This document shows, in pieces, positions 16,817 through 25,929 of a stretch of 51,028 nucleotides of DNA. Every line of letters begins with the position of its first letter. Within the stretch, counting starts at the first letter, position 1. The translations under genes and the position numbers were made by a program. Origin of the DNA: Acholeplasmatales bacterium (GTDB lineage: Bacteria; Bacillota_I; Bacilli_A; Acholeplasmatales; Acholeplasmataceae); contig JAITXJ010000025.1 in NCBI GenBank assembly GCA_031284745.1, positions 1 through 51,028 of the forward strand. Reading direction: 5' to 3'. The notes beneath the pieces are model-generated. The model was not told the DNA's origin. It did not search any database and was given only the letters and a program-made list of their open reading frames with translations.

Positions 16817-17544
16817 AACTCCCAGGGGATAAATCCTTCGGGATCTTCCATCAACCAATTTTTCTCTTCCCCTTTTGCATCGATTACTTTGGCTTTAATT
16901 TGATATTTGCGAATAACAGCTTTTAGAAGTTGCGTAAAATTGAGGTTTAAATTACTATTAATTAAATATAATCCCGAAGGTTTCTCACAGACGATATCGA
17001 CAATTTTTTTACTACTATCAGCATTAAAACTAGCAGAAATATAAGAATTACAATTACCAAAGATTTCATGATGTTTATCTTTAGTACTTTCAATATAAGA
17101 AACCATATTATTTGGATGAGTAACATCAACTTCATCGATTTGCCAGCCAAGTCGCAGGATAAAAGCATTTTTATTAACCAGGTTAACCGAGTTCTCACAC
17201 GCTGCTTTATATTTACTATATTCATCATTAGGCTTTAAAACGCTATCTTTGGTTAAAGGTCCTTTTGTATCACCATAAACGTTCATGGTACTGATATAAG
17301 CAAAAACAATATTATGCTCAAAAGCAAATTTGGCCAATAATTTAGTCCAAGCGATGGGGCCATAGGCTAAGTGAAAGATATAATCGGGTTTTAATCTACC
17401 TAAGTATTCTAGTGAACCAACATCATCCACCTCAGGATAATCAGTACGATCCCAAGCTACCCATCTAATTCCTCTTCTTTCTAGGTTGCTGGCCACCTTT
17501 GGAGCTATCATTCCATGCATCCCCGTTATTAGTGCTGTTTTCAT
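16813..17544 (-). CDS. NAD(P)-dependent epimerase/reductase, extended SDR (RmlD-like)
   Basis: Nucleotide-binding Rossmann protein of 243 residues. The glycine motif is ALITGMHGMIAPKVA (about 3-17), with a 'DYIFHLAYGP' strand and the SDR catalytic pair in YSKYK (about 108-112), preceded by a possible Ser/Thr in YISTMNVYG. This pattern is like dTDP-4-dehydrorhamnose reductases and sugar-nucleotide epimerases. At 243 residues the C-terminal substrate domain is reduced. The substrate cannot be told from sequence, and no sugar-nucleotide genes are adjacent. GAGG lies eight bases before the ATG, with TATAAT further upstream. Confidence 0.8.
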   Translation of the reverse strand: MKTALITGMHGMIAPKVASNLERRGIRWVAWDRTDYPEVDDVGSLEYLGRLKPDYIFHLAYGPIAWTKLLAKFAFEHNIVFAYISTMNVYGDTKGPLTKDSVLKPNDEYSKYKAACENSVNLVNKNAFILRLGWQIDEVDVTHPNNMVSYIESTKDKHHEIFGNCNSYISASFNADSSKKIVDIVCEKPSGLYLINSNLNLNFTQLLKAVIRKYQIKAKVIDAKGEEKNWLMEDPEGFIPWEF

Positions 17545-17678
17545 TTCTTTAACCTCATAATAATTATATATGAATTTTGAAAAATTCTTTAAAAAACCAA
17601 AAAGCCGGCTAATTTCTTACTGAAATCGTTTTCAAATTATTTAATATTGAATTTTCATTGAATCTTTTGAAAATAGTG

Positions 17679-17684
17679 TATAAT
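17679..17684 (+). promoter_or_regulatory. Promoter -10 of the 913-residue lipoprotein, placed for a leaderless mRNA
   Basis: TATAAT ends six bases before the ATG at 17691, so transcription should begin at or next to the start codon. There is no purine-rich ribosome-binding site in between (TAACGT). A possible weak -35 (TTGAAT) lies slightly too close. The geometry suggests leaderless translation. Confidence 0.5.
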
Positions 17685-17690
17685 TAACGT

Positions 17691-20432
17691 ATGAAAAGGA
17701 TTATATTATTATTCGTTTTAAGCCTTACACTTAGTTTGATTGCGTTTGGTTGTAAGCCAGCAACACCTCCTCCACCACCGCCACCTCCACCACCCGTTTA
17801 TTCTAACTATGTAATTACTTATTTAGTTAAGTATCCTGACGATGGTAATTATTTTACTTATAAATCTGTCTTATACAATACTGCTAACCCCTTTAATTTT
17901 GAAACTGGTCCCGATGATCAAGGTAATTATTATTTTAATGGCTGGAGTGCTAGCCCTGAAGGAACAATTCTGCCAACAACATATCAAGTAACTAGCGATC
18001 TTAATCTTTATGGCTGGTATTCGTTAGATCTTCCAGATTTTGCTCTAGAAATTGGCGACATTTTAAGTTGGTTTGAAATCAATTATTCTTATGCCTTTGA
18101 AACTGGGTGGACCTACGGAAATTTCCTAGTCACCGAACACGGCATGTTGGATGCCATCGCCAATGATAGTACCAATCCTAATGGTCTAACTAGAGATTAT
18201 CGTGATGTCATGCACTATAGTTATTTAGAAGGTTCCACAATTCATTTCTTTCGAGGCAATGAATTTGGTTTTGCTAGTTACAACGAACGATACAATTTAG
18301 CAACTTTCAATGAATATAATATTTATAATCAATTAATTTTTAATGATGATGATAATTATGTCACGATCAACCTAAATGGCGAATTTAACTACGATGGCAG
18401 TTTCTCCTATGAAAAAAATATTGCCTCTTTCTTTGCTCGCTTAATTTTAGGTGATGAACTCGGCTATTGTCGCGCAATTGAGATAGAATTCGTCGACGAT
18501 ACCTTAATTGTTTATGGGATTGCTAAAGAAGCATTTTCCTTTCTAGAATTACCTGGCGTTTTGAGTCCAAGTGGTAAACCAGTTATTTTTACTAGTGAGT
18601 TTAATGATATTGACACCACCGAAATTGGTCCTTTTACCGAATTTTACTTATCTAATACCATTCCCGTCTATGGTGATCTTGGTAATTGGGATGATTTACT
18701 TAGCGTCTTAAATCAACAAATGTATGTCGTCTTGAATGAAGACGTGGAAGATGCCTATCTTGCTTTAGTTTCTGTACTTCCAAGTATACCAGGAGAATTA
18801 GATTTTGATTATTATAGCGAACCTGATTCTGTTTACTATTTTTCGCGAATTTCTTTTGCAATTTTCAATAAAACCGAAAGTGACTTAGCTTTATTTGTTC
18901 AACAAGCTTTTCCTCTATCGATGGGTATCGATGATGAATGGGGTTTATATTTAGTTAATGATCCCATTAAAATTTATTTATTGCCTTATTACAATCAAAG
19001 TGATCAAATCTTGGTTATGAACTTTTATTTCCAGCATTATGGATTGTGGCCAGAATTACAAGTCAATAATCTAATTCATAACACCTTCCCTGATATTGAT
19101 GTTCCACCTCTTTTAGGAGCAGTTCGTTATTATTTTAGTAGTAACTTTACAGGAAATTACGTGGTTGCTTACTTAGAGGCTGGACAAAGTCCCCAAGCAA
19201 TGGTCGAAACTTGGATTGCTTATCTACTAAACAATCATGGTTATTTACGAGTAATGACTAATCAGGGCGAGCAAATTCAAGATCCAAGTAAGCGAATTGC
19301 CTTGTATTTCCAAACCTTTAATGATTTTGGTCCGGAAGTTATGATTGATTTTATGCTGGCAAGTCCCGGAGCAGAGATTGGTTGGCCAATCACCCAATTA
19401 AATGATTTAGGCCTCAATATTATCCCTGAGTGTGATGGCCAATTTTACTCCATTGGTTATCAATCAGTCATCGATGCCTGGCTCATTAGTGTCATTAACC
19501 CAAATATTGGTTTTTATGAATATCAAGCTCTACTAACTTCTTTGGGTTTTACAAGAGTGTTTGAGGATCCTGCGTGGTCAACAATGTATTCCTTTTTAGC
19601 TCCTGATGGTATTCATCAAGTAACTGTCTCTAATCGAACATTTGAAGGTCAATATTGGATTACAATCTATGATCGAGTTTCTAGTCCCTTAGTTTATACT
19701 TCCTATATTCCCTCTTCATTAAATACTCTTATTGGTCCAAACTATTTAGATATACCGTTTGCTCAAGGAGCAGGAGCATCTTATAGTTTAATTAATTCTT
19801 ATTTAATTTTTGGACAAGGGATGGAAGATGTTCCTTCTAACTTAAGATATAATGTTTGGGGAATCTACTCAATTAATTTAACACCAGAAGAAATTACAAC
19901 CTTTTATGCGAATTTTATCGCTGGGGGCTGGGCTCGTGGGGAGTTTGGAATGTATTATAGTGATCAATATCCCGGCTTAGGAATTAATTATATTGATTTC
20001 TTGGATGGTTCAATTTTAGTGGGCGGGGCTAATTACTATTATGGTTATAGTAATGCTAATGCAGCTATTTCCGCGGCCATTGCGGCTTTCTTATTGAAGT
20101 ATCCAACTTATTCAACGCAAATCAATGATATATCAGATGCCTTTCCTAGTTTACCAAATAATAGTTATCAAACTACTTTAACATATATTTATGGTTCACC
20201 CCAGGGATCAGAACAAATGGAAATTGCCATTACTGGCATTAATAATACAACAGCAACTACCTTTCGCAATGAGTTGTTTGCAAACTACTCCTTCCAACCA
20301 CTGCCAAACAATCGTTATCAGGGGGCCCTATGGAGTCAAAGAGGCTATGCAAATATTAGCGGGGGAACAATCTGGTTTGATATTACCTTAGCTTATTTCA
20401 GCAATGTATTATATATTTATATAAGGAACTAA
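17691..20432 (+). CDS. Large secreted lipoprotein: polyproline linker, InlB-type repeat and tandem ~100-residue modules
   Basis: 913 residues. A signal peptide ends in a weak lipobox (IAFG before Cys21), followed by a run of ten prolines (about 27-36) using mixed codons. Residues about 39-113 resemble a Listeria-Bacteroides (InlB B-type) repeat: FNGWSASPEGTILP then LYGWYS. The remainder has no recognised enzyme motif. From about residue 345 to the end I see about five degenerate units of 95-115 residues. Units starting WPELQVNNLI (about 453) and WPITQLNDLG (about 565) are clearest, each with a later 'L...GY/GF' turn and alternating Tyr/Phe-rich strands. The same unit type occurs in the next gene and in the metalloprotease gene at 46185. 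Probably an anchored surface protein; function unknown. Confidence 0.85.
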   Translation: MKRIILLFVLSLTLSLIAFGCKPATPPPPPPPPPPVYSNYVITYLVKYPDDGNYFTYKSVLYNTANPFNFETGPDDQGNYYFNGWSASPEGTILPTTYQVTSDLNLYGWYSLDLPDFALEIGDILSWFEINYSYAFETGWTYGNFLVTEHGMLDAIANDSTNPNGLTRDYRDVMHYSYLEGSTIHFFRGNEFGFASYNERYNLATFNEYNIYNQLIFNDDDNYVTINLNGEFNYDGSFSYEKNIASFFARLILGDELGYCRAIEIEFVDDTLIVYGIAKEAFSFLELPGVLSPSGKPVIFTSEFNDIDTTEIGPFTEFYLSNTIPVYGDLGNWDDLLSVLNQQMYVVLNEDVEDAYLALVSVLPSIPGELDFDYYSEPDSVYYFSRISFAIFNKTESDLALFVQQAFPLSMGIDDEWGLYLVNDPIKIYLLPYYNQSDQILVMNFYFQHYGLWPELQVNNLIHNTFPDIDVPPLLGAVRYYFSSNFTGNYVVAYLEAGQSPQAMVETWIAYLLNNHGYLRVMTNQGEQIQDPSKRIALYFQTFNDFGPEVMIDFMLASPGAEIGWPITQLNDLGLNIIPECDGQFYSIGYQSVIDAWLISVINPNIGFYEYQALLTSLGFTRVFEDPAWSTMYSFLAPDGIHQVTVSNRTFEGQYWITIYDRVSSPLVYTSYIPSSLNTLIGPNYLDIPFAQGAGASYSLINSYLIFGQGMEDVPSNLRYNVWGIYSINLTPEEITTFYANFIAGGWARGEFGMYYSDQYPGLGINYIDFLDGSILVGGANYYYGYSNANAAISAAIAAFLLKYPTYSTQINDISDAFPSLPNNSYQTTLTYIYGSPQGSEQMEIAITGINNTTATTFRNELFANYSFQPLPNNRYQGALWSQRGYANISGGTIWFDITLAYFSNVLYIYIRN

Positions 20433-20487
20433 TATATTTTAAAATATATATTAAATATAGAATTAACATTTTTTATTGGAGGAATTT

Positions 20488-23400
20488 ATGAAAAAAATTG
20501 TTATCACTCTTAGTTTAATTTTAGGGTTGGTAGTTACAGGTTTAATTCTTGTAAGTTGCACACCAGAACCTAAAGTTGAAACTTACAATCTCAATGTTAC
20601 AAATCAAAATCCTGATTTGGGTACCATCTCTGGCACCCCGAATGGTACCTATGATGAAGGCACAACAATTAGCGTTTCGGCTGATCCGAATGCAGGAGCT
20701 TCTTTTACGGGTTGGTATCAAGATGGTGTTTTAATCGTTACAGCCGAAGATTATAGTTTCCCAATCGATCAGGACACTAATTTGGTGGCGCATTTTGCGG
20801 TCTTACCAGTTTATTATTCCTATAGCGTTTCTTCACAAAGCACCGACCGAGGAACCGTAGCTGGCACTGCCAGTGGTAGTTATTTAAAGGGATCTGCTCT
20901 TCGAGCAATTGCTAATGCTAAATCAGGCGCTTATTTTACTGGTTGGTATCAAGCAAATCAATTAGTATCTTCTTCATCGACTTATGATTTTACTTTAGAA
21001 GCTGATACTACTTTAGTTGCCCACTTTGAATTAGAAATAATTCATTACACCTTGTTAATATCTTCGGAAAATTCACTTTATGGTAGTGTCTCTGGTTCAC
21101 CTAGTGGACAATATGATGAAAATACCACCTTGACAGTAGTCGCAACCGCGGTTGATGGAGCTTCTTTCGATGGATGGTATAGTGGCACAACTTTAGTATC
21201 TAGTGATTCTCCTTATGTCTTTGATTTAGTAGGCAATATCACTTTAGTGGCTAAATTTTCGCAAATAGCTACTGATACTGTGGAAATAAACGGCGCTCCT
21301 GAATGGGCTTTAGTTGGCGATTCATTTACAGTTGGTGTTACTATTACACCTTCTAACTCTTGGTTAGCCTATCATCCCGCTAATTTGGTGGTTACTCCTT
21401 CGGCAAGCGCAACTCTTGGCAGTGATGGTCTCGTGACAATTTCTGCTGCTACTACCGTTAATATTAGTTATGTTTTAAATGATTCCACCGTTTTAGCAAG
21501 CCAAAATATCATTGTTTTACCTGATATTTCAACCTTAGGAACTAATTTTACCATTACTTCCGGCACTAAGACTTGGGTGGCTGCGGAAGGTTTTTATAAA
21601 GAAATTACCTCCGGAGTAGAAACTCTCGCCTATATTCGTAATGTTCAAGATCTTTATTGGCGAGTTACGAAAGATAATTTAGGCGCACCCGTCGGTGTTA
21701 CTTGGCATGTATCGATGGATGCCTCGGTAGCTTATAACACAATTTCCACCAATACTTTATTTTCTAGTTCGGAAGGTATTGTTTATTCCGCTAATGTAAT
21801 TACTTTGTATTCCTCTAATCCCGATTCTTTATTAGCTAAATTAGCACAATTTAGTTCCGCCTTAACTGGGGTACCGGTAGCTTATGCTTATTGGGATAAT
21901 GGTGTGCTCAATATCTCTGATGGAAATTCTACTGTCGTAACAATTAGTGGATTTGGTGAATCAGTGGATGAACGTTTATCAAGACTATATGAATCAGGTT
22001 CCACCAATGTTCCTCAAACAGCTTGGATTGCAACTTGGGCGGAAATCGGTAGTGTTTATGCTGCTTCGATTGACTCAGTCATCTTTGACTTAATTCCTAA
22101 CGAAAGTCAATATCACCTCTTCAAAAGTCCTTTCTTTTCTAGTGAAGAATATTATAATATCCTCGAGGCAACACTGGTTGATATAGATTATTCCCAATAT
22201 GTGGCCTACTTAAATGGTTTACAAATACCTCTAGTTGGCGGAAGATACAACGTTAGTGTCGATCCAGGCTTAAAATTATTAGTAGCTAATCTGAGCGGAA
22301 CCTTAATTGGTCTATATATCGAAAAACCACTTGATAAAGTTTGGCCAGAAGCTCAAATTATTAGTCTCATCAATAATAATCTTGGCGTCACTGTGGGAGT
22401 TAACGCTCCAGCGTTCGAGGGTGGCGATGCTTATATTGCTAAATACGTCTCCGATTTTAATCAATATGTACAAATAAGAGTATTATTCTTAAATTCGCAG
22501 CCAAGTGCCGCCAGTGCCGCCCCATACCTTCAAGCCTATTATGATAATTTACTAGCTGCCGGTTGGCATTATGTTGCAACAACTGATGGTATCAACCTTG
22601 TAAATGCCGCTAATAACCTACGAGTAACCGTTTCCTATTCGGATTGGTCTTATTACTTTGAAATAAATATTTATAAAGTAACAACCATCACTCCACTTCC
22701 TTCTTCCTGGCCAACCGCTAGTTTAGTTAGTAATTTAGGCGCGAGTGTGGCGGATGTTCCCCAAATTGCCGGAATTGGTTTCAATTATTTCTGGAACTCC
22801 TTTGATAATTATGCAACAGTTCGGGTCTATGCTGTGGGTATAACTACACAGTCTTACATAAATATTTTAAACGCTAATGGTTACCTAGTAATCTTCCATA
22901 ATCCTCGTATGTGGGATGGTTCTGGTACTAGTTATGTTAATGGAACTTGGCAGATTACCGTATCCAACAATGGAACTAATATCATTGATATTCTTATTTA
23001 TGCAGAAGTTGATCCATTACCTGCGTTTAGTTCAAGTTGGCCAGCTGAAGTTAATGTCTTTTCACCAGTTGCAATCGTTCCCGAATTAGTATATCCAACC
23101 GCTCAATTTGCCGTGGTTAAAAATACCGCTTCGGTTTTACAAATTTATATTATCGGCCTTAGTGGTTATAATGCAGCTGTTTATGCCCTCACTTTAGCGA
23201 TGGCCGGCTGGCAGGTTGATATTAATTCTTTAGTAGCAACTCATCCTTCTGATCCCGGAGTTGTTCTATCCTTAGCGCTCTTAGCTAATGATGGGGCCTT
23301 AGTAACCATAAATAAGACCACCTTTAACACAACTTGGGATAGTTTCTTAGTGGCTATCGGTGCTCGATATAACTATGCCTTTACTAGCGTTATCTTCCCT

Positions 23401-23658
23401 TCAATTGGGACATTTACGGGAATTAGTTGGGACCCAGCTCAATCAACTGGAGCCAACAAAACCACAATTACCATTACCGGCGTTGATCAAGCAACTTATG
23501 AAAATTGGTTTGCTTTACTAGCCGCTACAACTGGTTGGCAAGTATTCAACGGGGGAACCCAATATGATTACCGATTAACCGGCATGTGGCCTTCCATTTC
23601 CGATATCGTTTATAATGCTCAAACCCAAACTTTAGTCTTTTCTTTCCGCGTTTGGTAA
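20488..23658 (+). CDS. Large secreted lipoprotein: three InlB-type repeats and tandem ~100-residue modules
   Basis: 1056 residues from ATG 20488, chosen because GGAGG lies five bases upstream; an in-frame TTG at 20476 precedes that site. The signal peptide ends in a good lipobox (LVSC, Cys24). Three divergent InlB-type repeats follow (about 31-104, 108-182, 184-259), each with 'GTV/SG..SG.Y..G', 'FTGWYQ' and 'LVAHF'. An Ig-like stretch may follow to about 350. The C-terminal half has repeated modules starting WPEAQIISLI (about 618), WPTASLVSNL (about 740), WPAEVNVFSP (about 850), with 'Y...L...GW' inside each, and a last one near 969. It lies 55 bases after the previous lipoprotein gene, separated only by an AT-rich palindrome, so the two are probably co-transcribed paralogues. 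Confidence 0.87.
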   Translation: MKKIVITLSLILGLVVTGLILVSCTPEPKVETYNLNVTNQNPDLGTISGTPNGTYDEGTTISVSADPNAGASFTGWYQDGVLIVTAEDYSFPIDQDTNLVAHFAVLPVYYSYSVSSQSTDRGTVAGTASGSYLKGSALRAIANAKSGAYFTGWYQANQLVSSSSTYDFTLEADTTLVAHFELEIIHYTLLISSENSLYGSVSGSPSGQYDENTTLTVVATAVDGASFDGWYSGTTLVSSDSPYVFDLVGNITLVAKFSQIATDTVEINGAPEWALVGDSFTVGVTITPSNSWLAYHPANLVVTPSASATLGSDGLVTISAATTVNISYVLNDSTVLASQNIIVLPDISTLGTNFTITSGTKTWVAAEGFYKEITSGVETLAYIRNVQDLYWRVTKDNLGAPVGVTWHVSMDASVAYNTISTNTLFSSSEGIVYSANVITLYSSNPDSLLAKLAQFSSALTGVPVAYAYWDNGVLNISDGNSTVVTISGFGESVDERLSRLYESGSTNVPQTAWIATWAEIGSVYAASIDSVIFDLIPNESQYHLFKSPFFSSEEYYNILEATLVDIDYSQYVAYLNGLQIPLVGGRYNVSVDPGLKLLVANLSGTLIGLYIEKPLDKVWPEAQIISLINNNLGVTVGVNAPAFEGGDAYIAKYVSDFNQYVQIRVLFLNSQPSAASAAPYLQAYYDNLLAAGWHYVATTDGINLVNAANNLRVTVSYSDWSYYFEINIYKVTTITPLPSSWPTASLVSNLGASVADVPQIAGIGFNYFWNSFDNYATVRVYAVGITTQSYINILNANGYLVIFHNPRMWDGSGTSYVNGTWQITVSNNGTNIIDILIYAEVDPLPAFSSSWPAEVNVFSPVAIVPELVYPTAQFAVVKNTASVLQIYIIGLSGYNAAVYALTLAMAGWQVDINSLVATHPSDPGVVLSLALLANDGALVTINKTTFNTTWDSFLVAIGARYNYAFTSVIFPSIGTFTGISWDPAQSTGANKTTITITGVDQATYENWFALLAATTGWQVFNGGTQYDYRLTGMWPSISDIVYNAQTQTLVFSFRVW

Positions 23659-23673
23659 AATTAAAATCTTTCG

Positions 23674-23707
23674 AAAAAACATCCTCCTTCGTGGTGGGTG
23701 TTTTTTC
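23674..23707 (+). terminator. Intrinsic terminator after the lipoprotein pair
   Basis: AACATCC (23678-23684) and GGGTGTT pair, with CC/GG continuing after one T-T mismatch, closed by a TTCG-containing loop and followed by TTTTTT (23701-23706). A run of A upstream means it could also work weakly on the opposite strand. Confidence 0.75.
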
Positions 23708-23776
23708 TTTGTTAAATGTTCCACCTTATAAATAGCAATAAAACGATTCTTTGATAAAATAGTAGTGAGGTTTTTT

Positions 23777-24547
23777 ATGAAATTATTATCTTGGAACGTT
23801 AATGGAATCCGCGCACTCAACAAAAATATTGACTTTTATCAAACGATTATTCAACAAGATTATGATATTATCGCCCTACAAGAAATTAAAGCTAGTTTAT
23901 TACAAGTTCAAGAAGAAAACATAAATTTTGGAAACTATCACCTTTTTTGGAATCCTTCCATCATTAAAAAGGGGTATTCTGGTACCGCCATTTTATCGAA
24001 AGTCCAACCATTAAAAGTAATTTATGGTTTAGGACATCAAGCTATCGATGAAGAAGGCCGAATACTAACCTTAGAATATCCTAATTTGTATTTTGTGGTT
24101 GCCTACACCCCCAATTCCCAAGAAGAACTCAAAAGGCTGGATTTTCGGCTCATGTTCGAAGAAGAATTCCGCAATTATCTAATTAAACTTAATCACCATA
24201 AACCAGTCATCATTTGTGGTGATCTCAATGTTGCTCATCAAGAAATTGATCTAAAAAATCCGAAGGCTAATATCCATAATCCTGGTTTTTCTGCTCCCGA
24301 AAGGTCCGCCTTTTCCCAACTTTTAGCCGCTGGGTTTTGTGATACCTATCGGAGTCTTCATCCTAATACAATTAAATATAGTTGGTGGAGTTATCGCTTT
24401 AATTCACGCGCCAAAAATATCGGTTGGCGGATTGACTATTTTCTAGTTTCTAACGCCCTTCAACCGCTTCTGCGCGAGGCTCAGATTTATGATGAAATCA
24501 TCGGCAGTGATCATTGTCCAGTATTTTTGAATCTTGACCTTAGTTAA
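23777..24547 (+). CDS. exoA: Exodeoxyribonuclease III / AP endonuclease
   Basis: Base-excision repair enzyme that nicks DNA at abasic sites and trims 3' blocks. The 256-residue protein starts MKLLSWNVNGIRA at ATG 23777. The GTG at 23765 is part of the GTGAGG ribosome-binding site. Catalytic blocks visible are LQEIKAS (metal-binding Glu), the 'YTPNSQEE' segment, GDLNVAHQEIDL, WWSYR, GWRIDYFLVS and the C-terminal GSDHCPVFL with the active-site His. The gene has its own ribosome-binding site and a GATAAAAT -10 candidate directly upstream. Confidence 0.96.
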   Translation: MKLLSWNVNGIRALNKNIDFYQTIIQQDYDIIALQEIKASLLQVQEENINFGNYHLFWNPSIIKKGYSGTAILSKVQPLKVIYGLGHQAIDEEGRILTLEYPNLYFVVAYTPNSQEELKRLDFRLMFEEEFRNYLIKLNHHKPVIICGDLNVAHQEIDLKNPKANIHNPGFSAPERSAFSQLLAAGFCDTYRSLHPNTIKYSWWSYRFNSRAKNIGWRIDYFLVSNALQPLLREAQIYDEIIGSDHCPVFLNLDLS

Positions 24548-24624
24548 TTATCACTACATTTACTACGCATTAAATTACCAAATTTCACAACTTAATATAA
24601 AATATTAAAGGGGTAACTTTTTGA

Positions 24625-24630
24625 TATTAT
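24625..24630 (+). promoter_or_regulatory. Promoter -10 of tilS, placed for a leaderless mRNA
   Basis: TATTAT ends six bases before the ATG of tilS at 24637, the same spacing as at 17679. Between them is only TATAGT, with no ribosome-binding site. No confident -35 is seen; TATTAA about 16 bases upstream is a weak candidate. Confidence 0.4.
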
Positions 24631-24636
24631 TATAGT

Positions 24637-25929
24637 ATGAGCAATTTTCTCTTAGATTCCTTAAATAAATTTAATATTACCAAGCAAAAATTACTCCTAG
24701 CTATCAGCGGTGGAGTAGATTCCATGGTGCTGCTAGCGCAATTTAATGAACTAAAAAAACTTGGTTTGGTTAACAATGAGTCCATTATTGTCACCTTTGA
24801 TCATCATAAAAGAGCTGATTCCCTCGATGATGCAAAGTTCGTTTATCAATATTGTTTAAATAATCAACTTTCTTGCTTCATCGAAAATATTGAGGTGGAA
24901 GCCACCAATTTTCAAGAGTTAGCTCGTAATCAACGTTACCAAATTTTAAAAGAGTTGGCGTTTAAGCATGGGATCACCTACATTTTAAGTGCTCACCATG
25001 CTGATGATTTATTAGAGTCGATACTCATTAAATTTTTAAGAGGGTCCAATCTCTTAGGTTATAGTGGTTTTCAAGCTTGGAAGGAGGAAGATGGTTTTGT
25101 CTTTGTCAAACCATTTTTTGCACAAAGTAAGCAAGATTTAATAACTTGGGCCCATAGCCATCATCTTGATTTTCGTCAAGATAGTTCCAATGATGAAGAT
25201 AATTACTTAAGAAATAAATTACGTCACCATGTCGTTCCCCTCTTAAAAGATTATAACCCCAACATTTTAACGCAAGCAACGCGTTATCATGATACCCTTC
25301 GGGAGTATTTTAATTTCATTCGTCAACAAAGCATTGTTTATTATCAAAAAAATGGCGGGTCCCTAGCCAGTTTTTTAGCACTTAATCCACTTTTACAAAA
25401 AGATTTAATTTCCTATCTTTTCGAACAGTTAGATATTTCTTTTAATAGCCAGATAATTGAAGAAACCATTAAAACTCTGCAAAATCCCCAAAAACGCAGT
25501 TTAATCAAAACTATTAATCCCCATTATTCTTTAATTAAGAATTGGGAGACGTTTGAAATCGTTGCTACTTCCCCCGATGAGACAATTTATACCCTTGAAT
25601 ATTATTCAACACCTCCCAGCATCCAAGACCAAGAACAATCAAATTATAATGTTTTATGTTATAATAATATAGATTATCCACTAAGTGTTAGAAAACCCGC
25701 TCGTGGTGATCTTCTAAAAATGACCTACGGAACGAAAAGTCTGAAAAAATTAATGATTGAAAAACAAATTCCCTCCTATCGCAGGAACCAACTCCTCGTT
25801 CTCGTTGATCGCCATAATAACATCCTATATGTTGAAGATATCTACATAAATCGCGCTCTTGGTGATGACCACCAGTTATACATCAAAAAAATAGGACCTC
25901 TCAAAGGTCAAAAAAAGGAGAAAAAATGA
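24637..25929 (+). CDS. tilS: tRNA(Ile)-lysidine synthase
   Basis: ATP-dependent enzyme that attaches lysine to C34 of the CAU-anticodon tRNA-Ile so that it reads AUA. The PP-loop motif AISGGVDSMVLL is at about residues 22-33. Other family parts are the 'LSAHHADDLLESILIKFLRG' block (about 116-135), DSSNDEDNYLRNKLRH (about 183-198), and a C-terminal TilS substrate domain with 'LKKLMIEKQIPSYRRN'. Length, 430 residues, is normal. It ends in ATGA overlapping ftsH. In Bacillus an hpt gene lies between these two; here it is absent. Confidence 0.96.
   Translation: MSNFLLDSLNKFNITKQKLLLAISGGVDSMVLLAQFNELKKLGLVNNESIIVTFDHHKRADSLDDAKFVYQYCLNNQLSCFIENIEVEATNFQELARNQRYQILKELAFKHGITYILSAHHADDLLESILIKFLRGSNLLGYSGFQAWKEEDGFVFVKPFFAQSKQDLITWAHSHHLDFRQDSSNDEDNYLRNKLRHHVVPLLKDYNPNILTQATRYHDTLREYFNFIRQQSIVYYQKNGGSLASFLALNPLLQKDLISYLFEQLDISFNSQIIEETIKTLQNPQKRSLIKTINPHYSLIKNWETFEIVATSPDETIYTLEYYSTPPSIQDQEQSNYNVLCYNNIDYPLSVRKPARGDLLKMTYGTKSLKKLMIEKQIPSYRRNQLLVLVDRHNNILYVEDIYINRALGDDHQLYIKKIGPLKGQKKEKK

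Noticed and set aside
17758-17802. Polyproline run as a possible phase-variable simple repeat
   Set aside because: The codons are mixed and not a uniform tandem unit, so slippage is unlikely.
20431-20460. AT palindrome after the first lipoprotein gene as a terminator
   Set aside because: The stem is made only of A-T pairs and is not followed by a T run; it probably does not stop transcription before the second lipoprotein gene.
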